Assembly: GCA_963749365.1 (NCBI GenBank)
Contig: CAVVME010000003.1
Span: forward strand, 1,550,001 to 1,614,000
Origin: WHSW01 sp963749365
GTDB lineage: Bacteria > Actinomycetota > Thermoleophilia > Solirubrobacterales > 70-9
DNA: 64,000 bases
Direction: 5' to 3'
Of this stretch, positions 55,949-63,672 are shown one piece after another. The notes below the pieces were generated by a model. The model did not search any database and had not been told where the DNA came from. It was given only the letters and a program-made list of their open reading frames with translations. Positions within the stretch are counted from its first letter, which is position 1. Each line of letters starts with the position of its first letter. Made by a program: the position numbers and the translations under genes.

Positions 55949-57100
55949 ATGAGCCCGATCGCACCGCTGGACGGCCTCCTGGTCGCCGACTTCACCCGCG
56001 TGCTCGCCGGGCCGCTGGCGGCGATGACGCTCGGCGATCTCGGGGCAGAGGTGATCAAGGTCGAATCGCCGGCGGGTGACGAGACCAGAACCTGGATGCC
56101 ACCCGAGTCCGCCGGCGGCGAATCGACCTACTTCTTCGCCGTCAACCGCAACAAGCGCTCGGTCGTCCTCGATCTCACCGACCCCGGCGACGCGGCCCTG
56201 GCGCGCGAGCTGGCAACCCGCGCCGACGTGCTGATCGACAACTTCAAGCCCGGGACGCTGGAGCGCTTCGGGCTCGGACCCGAGTTGCTCGCCGCCGACA
56301 ACCCGCGACTCGTCCACTGCTCGATCACCGGCTTCGGCACCGGCCCGGGAGCCTCGATGCCCGGCTACGACCCTCTCGTGCAGGCCCTCTCGGGGCTGAT
56401 GTCGATCACGGGCCCGGCCGACGGCGAGGCCTCGAAGGTCGGCGTCGCGCTGGTCGACGTGATCGCGGGCCAGGGCGCCGCGGTGGCGGTACTTGCCGCG
56501 CTCGCCGCCCGCGAGCGCGGCGGCTCCGGGCAAAGGATCGAGATCGACCTGCTCTCGAGCGCCCTCTCGGCGCTCGTCAACCAGGCCTCGGGCTATCTCA
56601 ACGCGGGCGCCGTTCCGCAGCGGCTCGGCAACGTGCACCCGAGCATCGAGCCGTTCGCCACCTACGCGGCCGCGGACGGAGCGCTGATGATCTGCGCCGG
56701 CAACGACCGCCAGTTCGCCGCCCTCTGCGAGGCGCTCGGGGCGCCGGAGCTGGTCGGCGACGAGCGCTTCGCTACCAACCCGAGCCGGGTTGCAAACCGC
56801 GCCGCCCTGCGGCCGCTGCTCGAGCAGCGGCTTGCGACAGCAAACGTGGCGCGGTGGTCGGAGCGCCTGCGCGCGGCGGGCGTACCCGCCGGGCCGGTCA
56901 ACGATCTCGCCGGCGCGTTCGAGCTCGCCGTCGAGCTCGAGCTCGACCCGATCGACGAGCGCGACGGCGTGCGGACCGTGAGCTCGCCACTCGGCATGCG
57001 GGCCACCCCGCCCACCACTCGCCGCCGCCCACCGCGGCTCGACGAGCACGGGGACGAGATCCGTGCCTGGCTCGACGGCAGCGGCTCGGAGCACGCCTAG
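55949..57100 (+). CDS. CaiB/BaiF (family III) CoA-transferase
   Basis: 383 residues. Family III CoA-transferase moving CoA between carboxylic acids. N-terminal LDGLLVADFTRVLAGPLAAMTLGDLGAEVIKVE, NRNKRSVVLDL and NFKPGTLERFGL; the catalytic Asp is in GYDPLVQALSG, and HPSIEPFATYAAADG and RWSERLRAAGVPAGPV follow. Substrates cannot be inferred. ATG 55949 follows TACGCT; the stop TAG forms part of the ileS -10 box. Confidence 0.9.
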   Translation: MSPIAPLDGLLVADFTRVLAGPLAAMTLGDLGAEVIKVESPAGDETRTWMPPESAGGESTYFFAVNRNKRSVVLDLTDPGDAALARELATRADVLIDNFKPGTLERFGLGPELLAADNPRLVHCSITGFGTGPGASMPGYDPLVQALSGLMSITGPADGEASKVGVALVDVIAGQGAAVAVLAALAARERGGSGQRIEIDLLSSALSALVNQASGYLNAGAVPQRLGNVHPSIEPFATYAAADGALMICAGNDRQFAALCEALGAPELVGDERFATNPSRVANRAALRPLLEQRLATANVARWSERLRAAGVPAGPVNDLAGAFELAVELELDPIDERDGVRTVSSPLGMRATPPTTRRRPPRLDEHGDEIRAWLDGSGSEHA

Positions 57101-57103
57101 AAT
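57098..57103 (+). promoter_or_regulatory. TANNNT box for ileS, made from the CaiB stop codon
   Basis: TAGAAT starts with the TAG stop of the CoA-transferase gene and ends nine bases before the ileS ATG. No ribosome-binding site is visible in between. Confidence 0.45.
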
Positions 57104-57112
57104 CGGCCGCCG

Positions 57113-60100
57113 ATGAGCGGATTCAGGCCGGTCGATCCGAGGCAGCGCTTTCCCGAGCTCGAGCTGGGGGTGCTCGAGCGCTGGCGCGAGCATGAGGTCT
57201 TCGCGCGCCAGCTCGCCCAGCGCCGCGAGGCGGGCGCCCCGATCTGGAGCTTCTACGACGGCCCGCCGACCGCGAACGGCAGGCCCGGGACCCAGCACGT
57301 GCTCGCGCGTGCGTTCAAGGACGTCTACCCCCGCTACCAGTCGATGCGGGGCCACTACGTCCCCCGCAAGGCGGGCTGGGACTGTCACGGGCTCCCGGTC
57401 GAGCTCGAGATCGAGAAGGAGCTCGGGATCTCCTCGAAGGCCGAGATCGAGGAGTACGGGATCGCCGAGTTCAATCAGCGCTGCCGCGAGTCGGTGCTCC
57501 GCTACGTCGCCGAGTGGAACCGGTTCACCGAGCGCATCGGCTTCTGGATCGACCTCGACGACCCCTACGTCACCCTGACCGACGATTACATCGAGTCGGT
57601 CTGGTGGTCGCTGCGCCAGATCTGGGACGCCGGGCGCCTCTATCGGCACCACAGGGTCGTCCCCTACTGCCCCCGCTGCGGCACCGCCCTTTCATCGCAC
57701 GAGGTCGCGCTCGGCTATCGCGATCTCGAGGACCCGTCGGTCTACGTGCGCTTTCCGGTCGCCGAGGCAGGGCCGACGGACGCGATCCCGGAGTCTCCGG
57801 TGCAGCCGGGCGACGCCTTGGTTGCCTGGACCACCACCCCGTGGACGTTGATCTCGAACGCCGCCCTCGCCGTCGGCCCCGAGATCGAGTACGTACGGGC
57901 CCGAAACGACGGCGAGGTGCTGATCGTCGCCCGCGATCTGGTTGAGAGCGTCCTCGGCGAGGACGCCGAGATCCTCGCCCACTTTCCCGGCACGGCGCTC
58001 GCCGGGGTCCGCTACGAACCGCCGTTCTCCTACGTCTCGGACTACGGCCCCCGGGGCCACACCGTGCTCGAAGCCGACTTCGTCACCACCGAGGAGGGCA
58101 CCGGCGTCGTCCACACAGCGATCGCCTTCGGCGAGGACGACTTCCGGCTCGGCGAGCAGCACGGGATCAAGCTCCAGAACCCGGTCCGGCCCGACGGCAC
58201 CTTCGACGAGCGCGTGACCGAGTTCGCGGGCGTTGCGGTCAAGCAGGCCGATCCCGAGATCGTCGAGGCGCTGCGCGCGAGCGGGCGCCTGCTGCGCTCG
58301 GAGGCCTACGTGCACTCCTACCCGCACTGCTGGCGCTGTGGGACCGCGCTGCTCTACTACGCGAAGTCGAGCTGGTACATCCGCACCACCGACGTCCGCG
58401 ATCGGATGCTGGCCGAGAACGAGACGATCGGCTGGCATCCCGAGCACGTCAAGCATGGCCGCTTCGGCAAGTGGCTGGAGGGAAACGTCGACTGGGCACT
58501 CTCCCGCGAGCGCTATTGGGGTACGCCGCTCCCGGTCTGGGAGTGCACCGAGCCCGAGTGCGGTGGCAGCTTCTGCGCCGGCTCGATCGCCGACCTTCGC
58601 GAGCGCGGCGGCGACGTCCCGAGGGACCTGCATCGCCCCTACATCGATCAGGTCCGGCTGCGCTGTGAGGACTGCGGAGGCGAGATGGACCGGGTCGAGG
58701 AGGTGATCGACGCCTGGTACGACTCGGGCGCGATGCCGTTCGCGCAGTTCCATTACCCGTTCGCCGGGGAGGAGGAGTTTCGCGAGCGGTTCCCCGCCGA
58801 CTACATCTGCGAGGGCCAGGACCAGACCCGGGGCTGGTTCTACTCGCTGCTGGCCGAGTCGACGCTGCTCTTCGACCGCACCAGCTACCGCAACTGCGTC
58901 TGCCTGGGTCTGATCTCCGACGCCGAGGGGCAGAAGATGTCGACAAGCCGCGGCAACGCCGTCGACCCCTGGGAGGTGCTCGACGCCCACGGCGCCGACG
59001 CCTTTCGTTGGTACTCGCTGAGCTCGCAGCAGCCCTGGGCCGGCTACCGGTTCTCGGCCGAGGCGGTGGGCGATTCGCTGCGCCAGTTCATGCTCACGCT
59101 CTGGAACACGTACTCGTTCTTGGTCCTCTATGCGAACGCGGAGCAGATCGAGCCGGCGGAGCTCGACTCGTCGCTCGTCGCTCGTCTCTCGTCGCTCGAG
59201 GTCTTGGATCGGTGGGCGTTGAGCCGCCTGCAGGGGGTGACCGCGGAGGTGATCGAGCGCATGGAGGCGTTCGACTGCACGACCGCGGGTCGCGCGATCG
59301 CGGCCTACGTCGAGGAGCTCTCGAACTGGTACGTGAGGCTCAACCGCAGGCGCTTCTGGGACGGCGACCGGGCGGCGTTCGCGACCCTGCGTCACTGCCT
59401 GATCGAGTCCGCGAAGCTGCTCGCGCCGTTCATCCCCTTCGTCGCCGACGAGATCTACACGAACCTCGCCTCCGGGACGCAGGAGTCCGACGACTCGGTG
59501 CACCTGCGCGACTTCCCTGAGCCCGATCCAGCGCTCGCGGACGCCGGGCTCGAGGCCGGGGTCGCGGCGGCCCTGCGGGCGATCGAGCTCGGGCGGGCGG
59601 CCCGCGCCGCGGCCAAGGTCAAGCATCGCCAACCGCTGCGCCGGGCGGTGATCGTCGCGACCGAGTCCGAGCGGGCCGAGATCGAGCGCCTCGGTGAGAT
59701 CGTCGCCGCCGAGCTCAACGTCAAGGAGCTCGACTTCGTCTCCGACCAGGGAGAGCTGGTGACCCACCAGGTGAAGCCCAACTACCGCACGCTCGGGCCC
59801 CGGTTCGGCAGGCTGATGCCCGCTGCCGCAGCCGCGGTCGAGGCGCTCGACCCCGGCCATGCGGCGGAGGCGATCCGCGGCGAGCGCCTGATCGGGATCA
59901 ACCTCGAGGGGCGCGACCACACGCTCGAGCCGCAGGATCTGAGCCTCGTCATGCAGCCGCTCGAGGGCTACGAGGTCGAGGCGGAGTCCGGGCGGGCGAT
60001 CGCGCTGGCGCTCGAGCTCGACCCGGAGCTGGTCCGCGAGGGCACTGCGCGAGAGGTCGTGCATGCGATCCAGAACGCTCGCAAGCAGGCCGGGCTGGAC

Positions 60101-60289
60101 GTCTCGGACCGGATCTCGCTCGCGCTCGGCGGCGACCCCGAGCTGCTCGCGGCCGCGCGCGAGCACGAGTCCTACGTCGTCGCCGAGACGCTCGCCACCA
60201 GCGTCGCCTACGACGGCGCCAGCGAGCCGATGGCGACGGCCTCGATCGAGGGCCGCGAGCTGGTCGTCGAGGTCGAGCGCGCCGGTTAG
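57113..60289 (+). CDS. ileS: Isoleucyl-tRNA synthetase, long (type 2) form
   Basis: 1058 residues. The class I signature region is PPTANGRPGTQHV (HIGH equivalent GTQH) near residue 50. WDCHGLPVELEIEKELG, the CP1 editing domain with CPRCGTALSSHEVA and YRDLEDPSVYVRFPV, the zinc-like CWRCGTALLYY, and QKMSTSRGN (KMSKS equivalent, about 606) follow. C-terminal anticodon-binding and extra domains (about 700-1058) complete it. Length and CP1 sequence match type 2 IleS, the eukaryote-like form associated with natural mupirocin resistance. Its TAG overlaps the stop of the convergent thioredoxin gene. Confidence 0.95.
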   Translation: MSGFRPVDPRQRFPELELGVLERWREHEVFARQLAQRREAGAPIWSFYDGPPTANGRPGTQHVLARAFKDVYPRYQSMRGHYVPRKAGWDCHGLPVELEIEKELGISSKAEIEEYGIAEFNQRCRESVLRYVAEWNRFTERIGFWIDLDDPYVTLTDDYIESVWWSLRQIWDAGRLYRHHRVVPYCPRCGTALSSHEVALGYRDLEDPSVYVRFPVAEAGPTDAIPESPVQPGDALVAWTTTPWTLISNAALAVGPEIEYVRARNDGEVLIVARDLVESVLGEDAEILAHFPGTALAGVRYEPPFSYVSDYGPRGHTVLEADFVTTEEGTGVVHTAIAFGEDDFRLGEQHGIKLQNPVRPDGTFDERVTEFAGVAVKQADPEIVEALRASGRLLRSEAYVHSYPHCWRCGTALLYYAKSSWYIRTTDVRDRMLAENETIGWHPEHVKHGRFGKWLEGNVDWALSRERYWGTPLPVWECTEPECGGSFCAGSIADLRERGGDVPRDLHRPYIDQVRLRCEDCGGEMDRVEEVIDAWYDSGAMPFAQFHYPFAGEEEFRERFPADYICEGQDQTRGWFYSLLAESTLLFDRTSYRNCVCLGLISDAEGQKMSTSRGNAVDPWEVLDAHGADAFRWYSLSSQQPWAGYRFSAEAVGDSLRQFMLTLWNTYSFLVLYANAEQIEPAELDSSLVARLSSLEVLDRWALSRLQGVTAEVIERMEAFDCTTAGRAIAAYVEELSNWYVRLNRRRFWDGDRAAFATLRHCLIESAKLLAPFIPFVADEIYTNLASGTQESDDSVHLRDFPEPDPALADAGLEAGVAAALRAIELGRAARAAAKVKHRQPLRRAVIVATESERAEIERLGEIVAAELNVKELDFVSDQGELVTHQVKPNYRTLGPRFGRLMPAAAAAVEALDPGHAAEAIRGERLIGINLEGRDHTLEPQDLSLVMQPLEGYEVEAESGRAIALALELDPELVREGTAREVVHAIQNARKQAGLDVSDRISLALGGDPELLAAAREHESYVVAETLATSVAYDGASEPMATASIEGRELVVEVERAG

Positions 60290-60621
60290 GAGACCGTCAG
60301 CGCGGGCTCGAGCTCGGCCTCGAGGCGGCGCTTGGGCAGCGCCCCGACGATCCGTTTCGTCTCGGCCCCGTCGCGAAACAGGATCAGGGTCGGGATCGAG
60401 AGCACCTCGTAGCGAGCGGCCGTCTGCTGGTTCTCGTCGACGTTGAGGCTGACGATCCGAAGCTCGCTCTCGCGCTCCGCCTGGATCTCCTCGAGAATCG
60501 GATGCACGACCCGGCAAGGGCCGCACCACGGAGCCCAGAAATCGACCAGGACCGGCGTCTCGGAGTCGAGCACGTCGGTCTGGAAGTCGGCGTCGGTAAC
60601 GTCAGGGAGCTTGCCTGTCAC
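60286..60621 (-). CDS. trxA: Thioredoxin
   Basis: 111 residues. Active site FWAPWCGPCRVVHP, cis-Pro in LSIPTLILF, and the complete beta-alpha thioredoxin fold; no signal peptide, so cytosolic. It reduces disulfides in ribonucleotide reductase, MsrA and others. GTG 60621 has a TAGGAGA ribosome-binding site. Stops of trxA (TAA) and ileS (TAG) overlap on opposite strands at 60286-60289. Confidence 0.95.
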   Translation of the reverse strand: MTGKLPDVTDADFQTDVLDSETPVLVDFWAPWCGPCRVVHPILEEIQAERESELRIVSLNVDENQQTAARYEVLSIPTLILFRDGAETKRIVGALPKRRLEAELEPALTVS

Positions 60622-60659
60622 TTGGTCTCCTAACCCGCTGCGGGTGCCTTGGGTTTCGC

Positions 60660-60676
60660 GTCGGCGGGCCGCCGAC
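60660..60676 (-). terminator. Hairpin after the mannosyltransferase gene
   Basis: GTCGGCG (60660-60666) and CGCCGAC (60670-60676) form a seven-pair stem with a three-base loop, ten bases past the mannosyltransferase stop on its own strand. There is no T tract. It would separate that transcript from trxA. Confidence 0.35.
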
Positions 60677-60685
60677 CGTCCTGCT

Positions 60686-61426
60686 TCAAAAAGTATAGCT
60701 CCGGTCGCGGCCGCCGCCTGAGAGCCGCAGCAGCGGCACCCGGAGCGCGGCCTCGGCGACGATCGTGCCGCTCATCTTCGACTCCCCGACGCGGCGGTCG
60801 GAGAAGACGATCGGGACCTCGACCACGCGCAGGCCGGCCCGGATCGCGCGGTAGGTGGTCTCTACCTGGAACGAATACCCCTGCGAGGCGAGCGTCTCGA
60901 GCGCGATCGCCTCGAGCGCGGCGCGGCGAAAGACCTTGAAGCCGCCGGTGGGGTCGTGGACGCCGATCCCGAGCAGTCGGCGCGCGTAGATCGAGCCGCC
61001 GCGACTGACCAGACGCCGGATCGGCCCCCAGTCGGCGACCCCTCCGCCGTCGATGTAGCGCGAGCCGAGCACCAGGTCGGCCCCCGCGGCGGCGTCGATC
61101 AGGCGCGGGATATCGGCCGGGTCGTGCGAGAAGTCGGCGTCCATCTGCACGATCAGCTCAGCGCCACCCGCGAGCGCACGGCGAAACCCCTCCACGTAGG
61201 CGGGGCCGAGCCCCTCCTTCGCCGCCCGGTGGACGACCTCGACGTCGCCATGGGTGGCGGCGAGCCGGTCGGCGAGCCTGCCGGTGCCGTCGGGCGAGTT
61301 GTCGTCGACGATCAGCAACCGTCGCCCGGCGGGCAGCTGGTCGCGGATCGCGCTCACGATCGGCTCGAGGTTCTCGGCCTCGTCATAGGTGGGAAGGACC
61401 AGCCAGACGCCGGCAGGGGCGGACAC
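60686..61426 (-). CDS. Polyprenol monophosphomannose synthase-like glycosyltransferase (GT2)
   Basis: 246 residues. GT-A fold: VLPTYDEAENLEPIV, LLIVDDNSPDGTG, the metal motif MDADFSHDP, GSRYIDGGG, and DPTGGFKVFRR, the pattern of Dpm1/Ppm1 catalytic subunits that make polyprenyl-phosphate mannose for lipoglycan or protein mannosylation. No C-terminal membrane anchor is seen. GTG 61426 is preferred because TAGATT lies seven bases upstream; TTG 61435 is the in-frame alternative. Divergent from polX. Confidence 0.9.
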   Translation of the reverse strand: MSAPAGVWLVLPTYDEAENLEPIVSAIRDQLPAGRRLLIVDDNSPDGTGRLADRLAATHGDVEVVHRAAKEGLGPAYVEGFRRALAGGAELIVQMDADFSHDPADIPRLIDAAAGADLVLGSRYIDGGGVADWGPIRRLVSRGGSIYARRLLGIGVHDPTGGFKVFRRAALEAIALETLASQGYSFQVETTYRAIRAGLRVVEVPIVFSDRRVGESKMSGTIVAEAALRVPLLRLSGGGRDRSYTF

Positions 61427-61433
61427 AGGCGCC

Positions 61434-61443
61434 AATCTAGAGT
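61434..61443. promoter_or_regulatory. Overlapping divergent -10 boxes
   Basis: AATCTAGAGT carries TAGATT on the minus strand (61439-61434, seven bases before GTG 61426) and TAGAGT on the plus strand (61438-61443, eight bases before GTG 61452). They share two bases. No Shine-Dalgarno sequence is seen on either side. Confidence 0.5.
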
Positions 61444-61451
61444 CTGTGCCC

Positions 61452-63188
61452 GTGCCGATGCGAAACGCCGAGATCGCCGATGCGATGGCCGAGCTCGCGA
61501 CCCTGTACGAGCTCGACGGGGCGATCCGCTACCGGGTGCTCGCCTACAGGGAGGCGGCTCGGGTGATCCGCCAAAGCCCGGTCTCGGTCGAGGAGCTGGC
61601 CCTGGCCGGCAAGGCGAGCGAGCTGCCCGGGATCGGCGAGACCCTGCAGACGAAGATCGTCGCTCTGGTCGAGACCGGGGAGATCCCCTCGGCGACGAAG
61701 CTCAAGGCCAAGTTCCCGGCGTCGCTAATCGAGGTGACGCGGATCCCCGGGCTCGGGGCGAAGACGGTGCGCCGGCTGCACGACGAGCTCGGCGTGTCGA
61801 CGCTCGACGACCTTCGTGCCGCGGCCGAGCAGCAGCGCATCCGCGGGCTCAAGGGGCTGGGGCCGAAGGCCGAGGAGAACGTGATCGAGGCCCTGGCGAC
61901 GCTCGGGGAGAAGGGGCCGGCCGAGCGCCTGCTGCTCTCCCGCGTCCTGCCCGTCGCGGAGGAGCTGGCGGCGGCGCTGCGCGCCCATCCGGCGAGTGAC
62001 GCGGTCACGGTGGCGGGATCGGCGCGCCGGCGCGCGGAGACGTGCAAGGACATCGACCTGATCGCGACCGCCAGAGATCCGAAGCAGCTCGCGACCGCCC
62101 TGACCGAGCACGTGCTCGTCGCCCAGAGCGGGACCGTCGGGGTCTCGGGGACACGGGTGACGACCTACGACGGGATCTCGGTCGACCTGAGGATCGTCGA
62201 ACCGGACGCCTACGGGAACCTGCTCCAGCACTTCACCGGCTCGGCCAAGCACAACGTCGGGCTGCGCGAGCGGGCGCTGCGCCGGGGGTTGTCGGTGTCC
62301 GAGCACGGGATCACCGCGGAGGAATCGGGCGAAGTGGCTCGGTACGCGACCGAGGCCGAGGTCTATGCACGGCTCGGGCTCGCATACATCGAGCCGGAGC
62401 TCCGCGAGGGCCAGGGCGAGATTGCCGCGGCGGCGGCGGGCGAGCTCCCGGAGCTGGTCGAGCTCGGCGACATCCGCGGCGATCTGCACTGCCACACGAC
62501 GCTGTCGGACGGTCGCAACACGCTCGAGGAGATGGCCGAGGCGGCGCGCGCGCGCGGCTATACCTACCTCGCCCTCACCGACCACTCCGCCAGCCACGGG
62601 TTCGGCGACCACGTCACCGCGGACGCCCTGCGGATGCGGATCGAGGAAGTGGCGACGTTCAACACCGCGCGGAAGCGGCGCTTCCGCCTGCTCGCCGGCT
62701 CGGAGGTCAACATCGGTACCGACGGCTCGCTCGACTATGAGGACGCGCTGCTGGCCGAGCTCGACTGGGTGATCGCCAGCGTCCACACCTCGTTCCGGAT
62801 CCCCGCCAAGGAGATGACCAAGCGGGTGATCGCCGCGATCGAGAACCCCCGGGTCGACTGCATCGGTCACCTGACCGGGCGCCTGATCGGCCGGCGCGAG
62901 CCCTACGAGATCGACGTCGAGGCGATCGCCGAGGCGGCGGCGGCCAACCAGACCCTGCTCGAGATCAACGGCAACCCCAACCGCCGCGACCTCTCCGAGC
63001 GGCACGCGCGCCTCGCCGCCGAAGCCGGCGTGCGGATCTGCGTCAACACCGACGCCCACGGAGTCGACACGCTCTCGAACATCGTCTATGGCGTCGCCAC
63101 GGCGAGGCGAGGCTGGCTGACGCGAAAGCAGGTCGCCAACACCCGGAGCTGGCGAGAGCTGCTCAAGCTGCGCGGCCGGTCAGTGTAG
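61452..63188 (+). CDS. polX: DNA polymerase/3'-5' exonuclease PolX
   Basis: 578 residues. An N-terminal polymerase beta-like domain (about 1-315) has helix-hairpin-helix motifs (ELPGIGETLQTKI, RIPGLGAKTVRRL, GLKGLGPKAEENV) and the catalytic GSARRRAETCKDIDLI (DxD). A C-terminal PHP phosphoesterase (about 335-578) has GDLHCHTTLSDGRNT, LTDHSASHGFG, SEVNIGTDGSLDY, SVHTSFR and NTDAHGVDTL. It fills gaps in base-excision repair with proofreading. The start is GTG 61452 from the leaderless pattern or ATG 61458 two codons on. Confidence 0.93.
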   Translation: MPMRNAEIADAMAELATLYELDGAIRYRVLAYREAARVIRQSPVSVEELALAGKASELPGIGETLQTKIVALVETGEIPSATKLKAKFPASLIEVTRIPGLGAKTVRRLHDELGVSTLDDLRAAAEQQRIRGLKGLGPKAEENVIEALATLGEKGPAERLLLSRVLPVAEELAAALRAHPASDAVTVAGSARRRAETCKDIDLIATARDPKQLATALTEHVLVAQSGTVGVSGTRVTTYDGISVDLRIVEPDAYGNLLQHFTGSAKHNVGLRERALRRGLSVSEHGITAEESGEVARYATEAEVYARLGLAYIEPELREGQGEIAAAAAGELPELVELGDIRGDLHCHTTLSDGRNTLEEMAEAARARGYTYLALTDHSASHGFGDHVTADALRMRIEEVATFNTARKRRFRLLAGSEVNIGTDGSLDYEDALLAELDWVIASVHTSFRIPAKEMTKRVIAAIENPRVDCIGHLTGRLIGRREPYEIDVEAIAEAAAANQTLLEINGNPNRRDLSERHARLAAEAGVRICVNTDAHGVDTLSNIVYGVATARRGWLTRKQVANTRSWRELLKLRGRSV

Positions 63189-63189
63189 T

Positions 63190-63208
63190 TTGCTAAGCTA
63201 ATTAGCAA
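63190..63208 (+). promoter_or_regulatory. MarR operator overlapping -10 box and start codon
   Basis: TTGCTAA-N5-TTAGCAA is a perfect inverted repeat whose last base is the A of the marR ATG. Within it TAAGCT (63194-63199) stands eight bases before ATG 63208, so promoter, operator and start codon coincide. AT-rich palindromes of this size are usual MarR sites; the layout predicts a leaderless, autorepressed transcript. Confidence 0.65.
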
Positions 63209-63672
63209 TGGTAACTACTACTGCTCTCGGCTCGCCCACCGAGGTTGCCGCTCACCTGCGGCTTGCGATCACCCGTACGGCTCGGCGGCTGCGCCAGCAG
63301 GGATTCGAGGCCGAGGGGCGCGGCGAGCTCAGCCCCAGTCTGGCGGCCGCGCTGGCGACCGTCGAGCTGCACGGCCCGCTGACCCCGTCCGAGCTCGCGG
63401 CTCGCGAATCGATAAAGCGCCCGACCGCGACCCGGATCGTCGCCAAGCTCGAGCAGCTCGAGCTCGTCACCCGGACCTCCGATCCCTCCGACGGGCGGGC
63501 CTTCCTCGTCGCCACGACGGTCGCCGGGCGCGACCTCCTGCGCCGCCTGCGCACCCGCAAGACCGCCTACCTCGCCCGACGGCTCGGCCGGATCGAGGCC
63601 GACGAGCTGGCGACGCTGGAGCGGGCGGCGACGATCCTCGAGCGGCTGCTTGACGAGGAAGCCTCGCCGTGA
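63208..63672 (+). CDS. MarR family transcriptional regulator
   Basis: 154 residues, winged-helix dimer. Helical N-terminus (HLRLAITRTARRLRQQG), recognition region PLTPSELAARESIKRPTATRIVAKLEQLELVTR, wing DPSDGRAFLVATT, and C-terminal dimer helices. It probably represses itself and the coupled MFS exporter through the repeat at its own start and releases on binding a small hydrophobic ligand. Its stop overlaps the transporter GTG (GTGA). Confidence 0.93.
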   Translation: MVTTTALGSPTEVAAHLRLAITRTARRLRQQGFEAEGRGELSPSLAAALATVELHGPLTPSELAARESIKRPTATRIVAKLEQLELVTRTSDPSDGRAFLVATTVAGRDLLRRLRTRKTAYLARRLGRIEADELATLERAATILERLLDEEASP

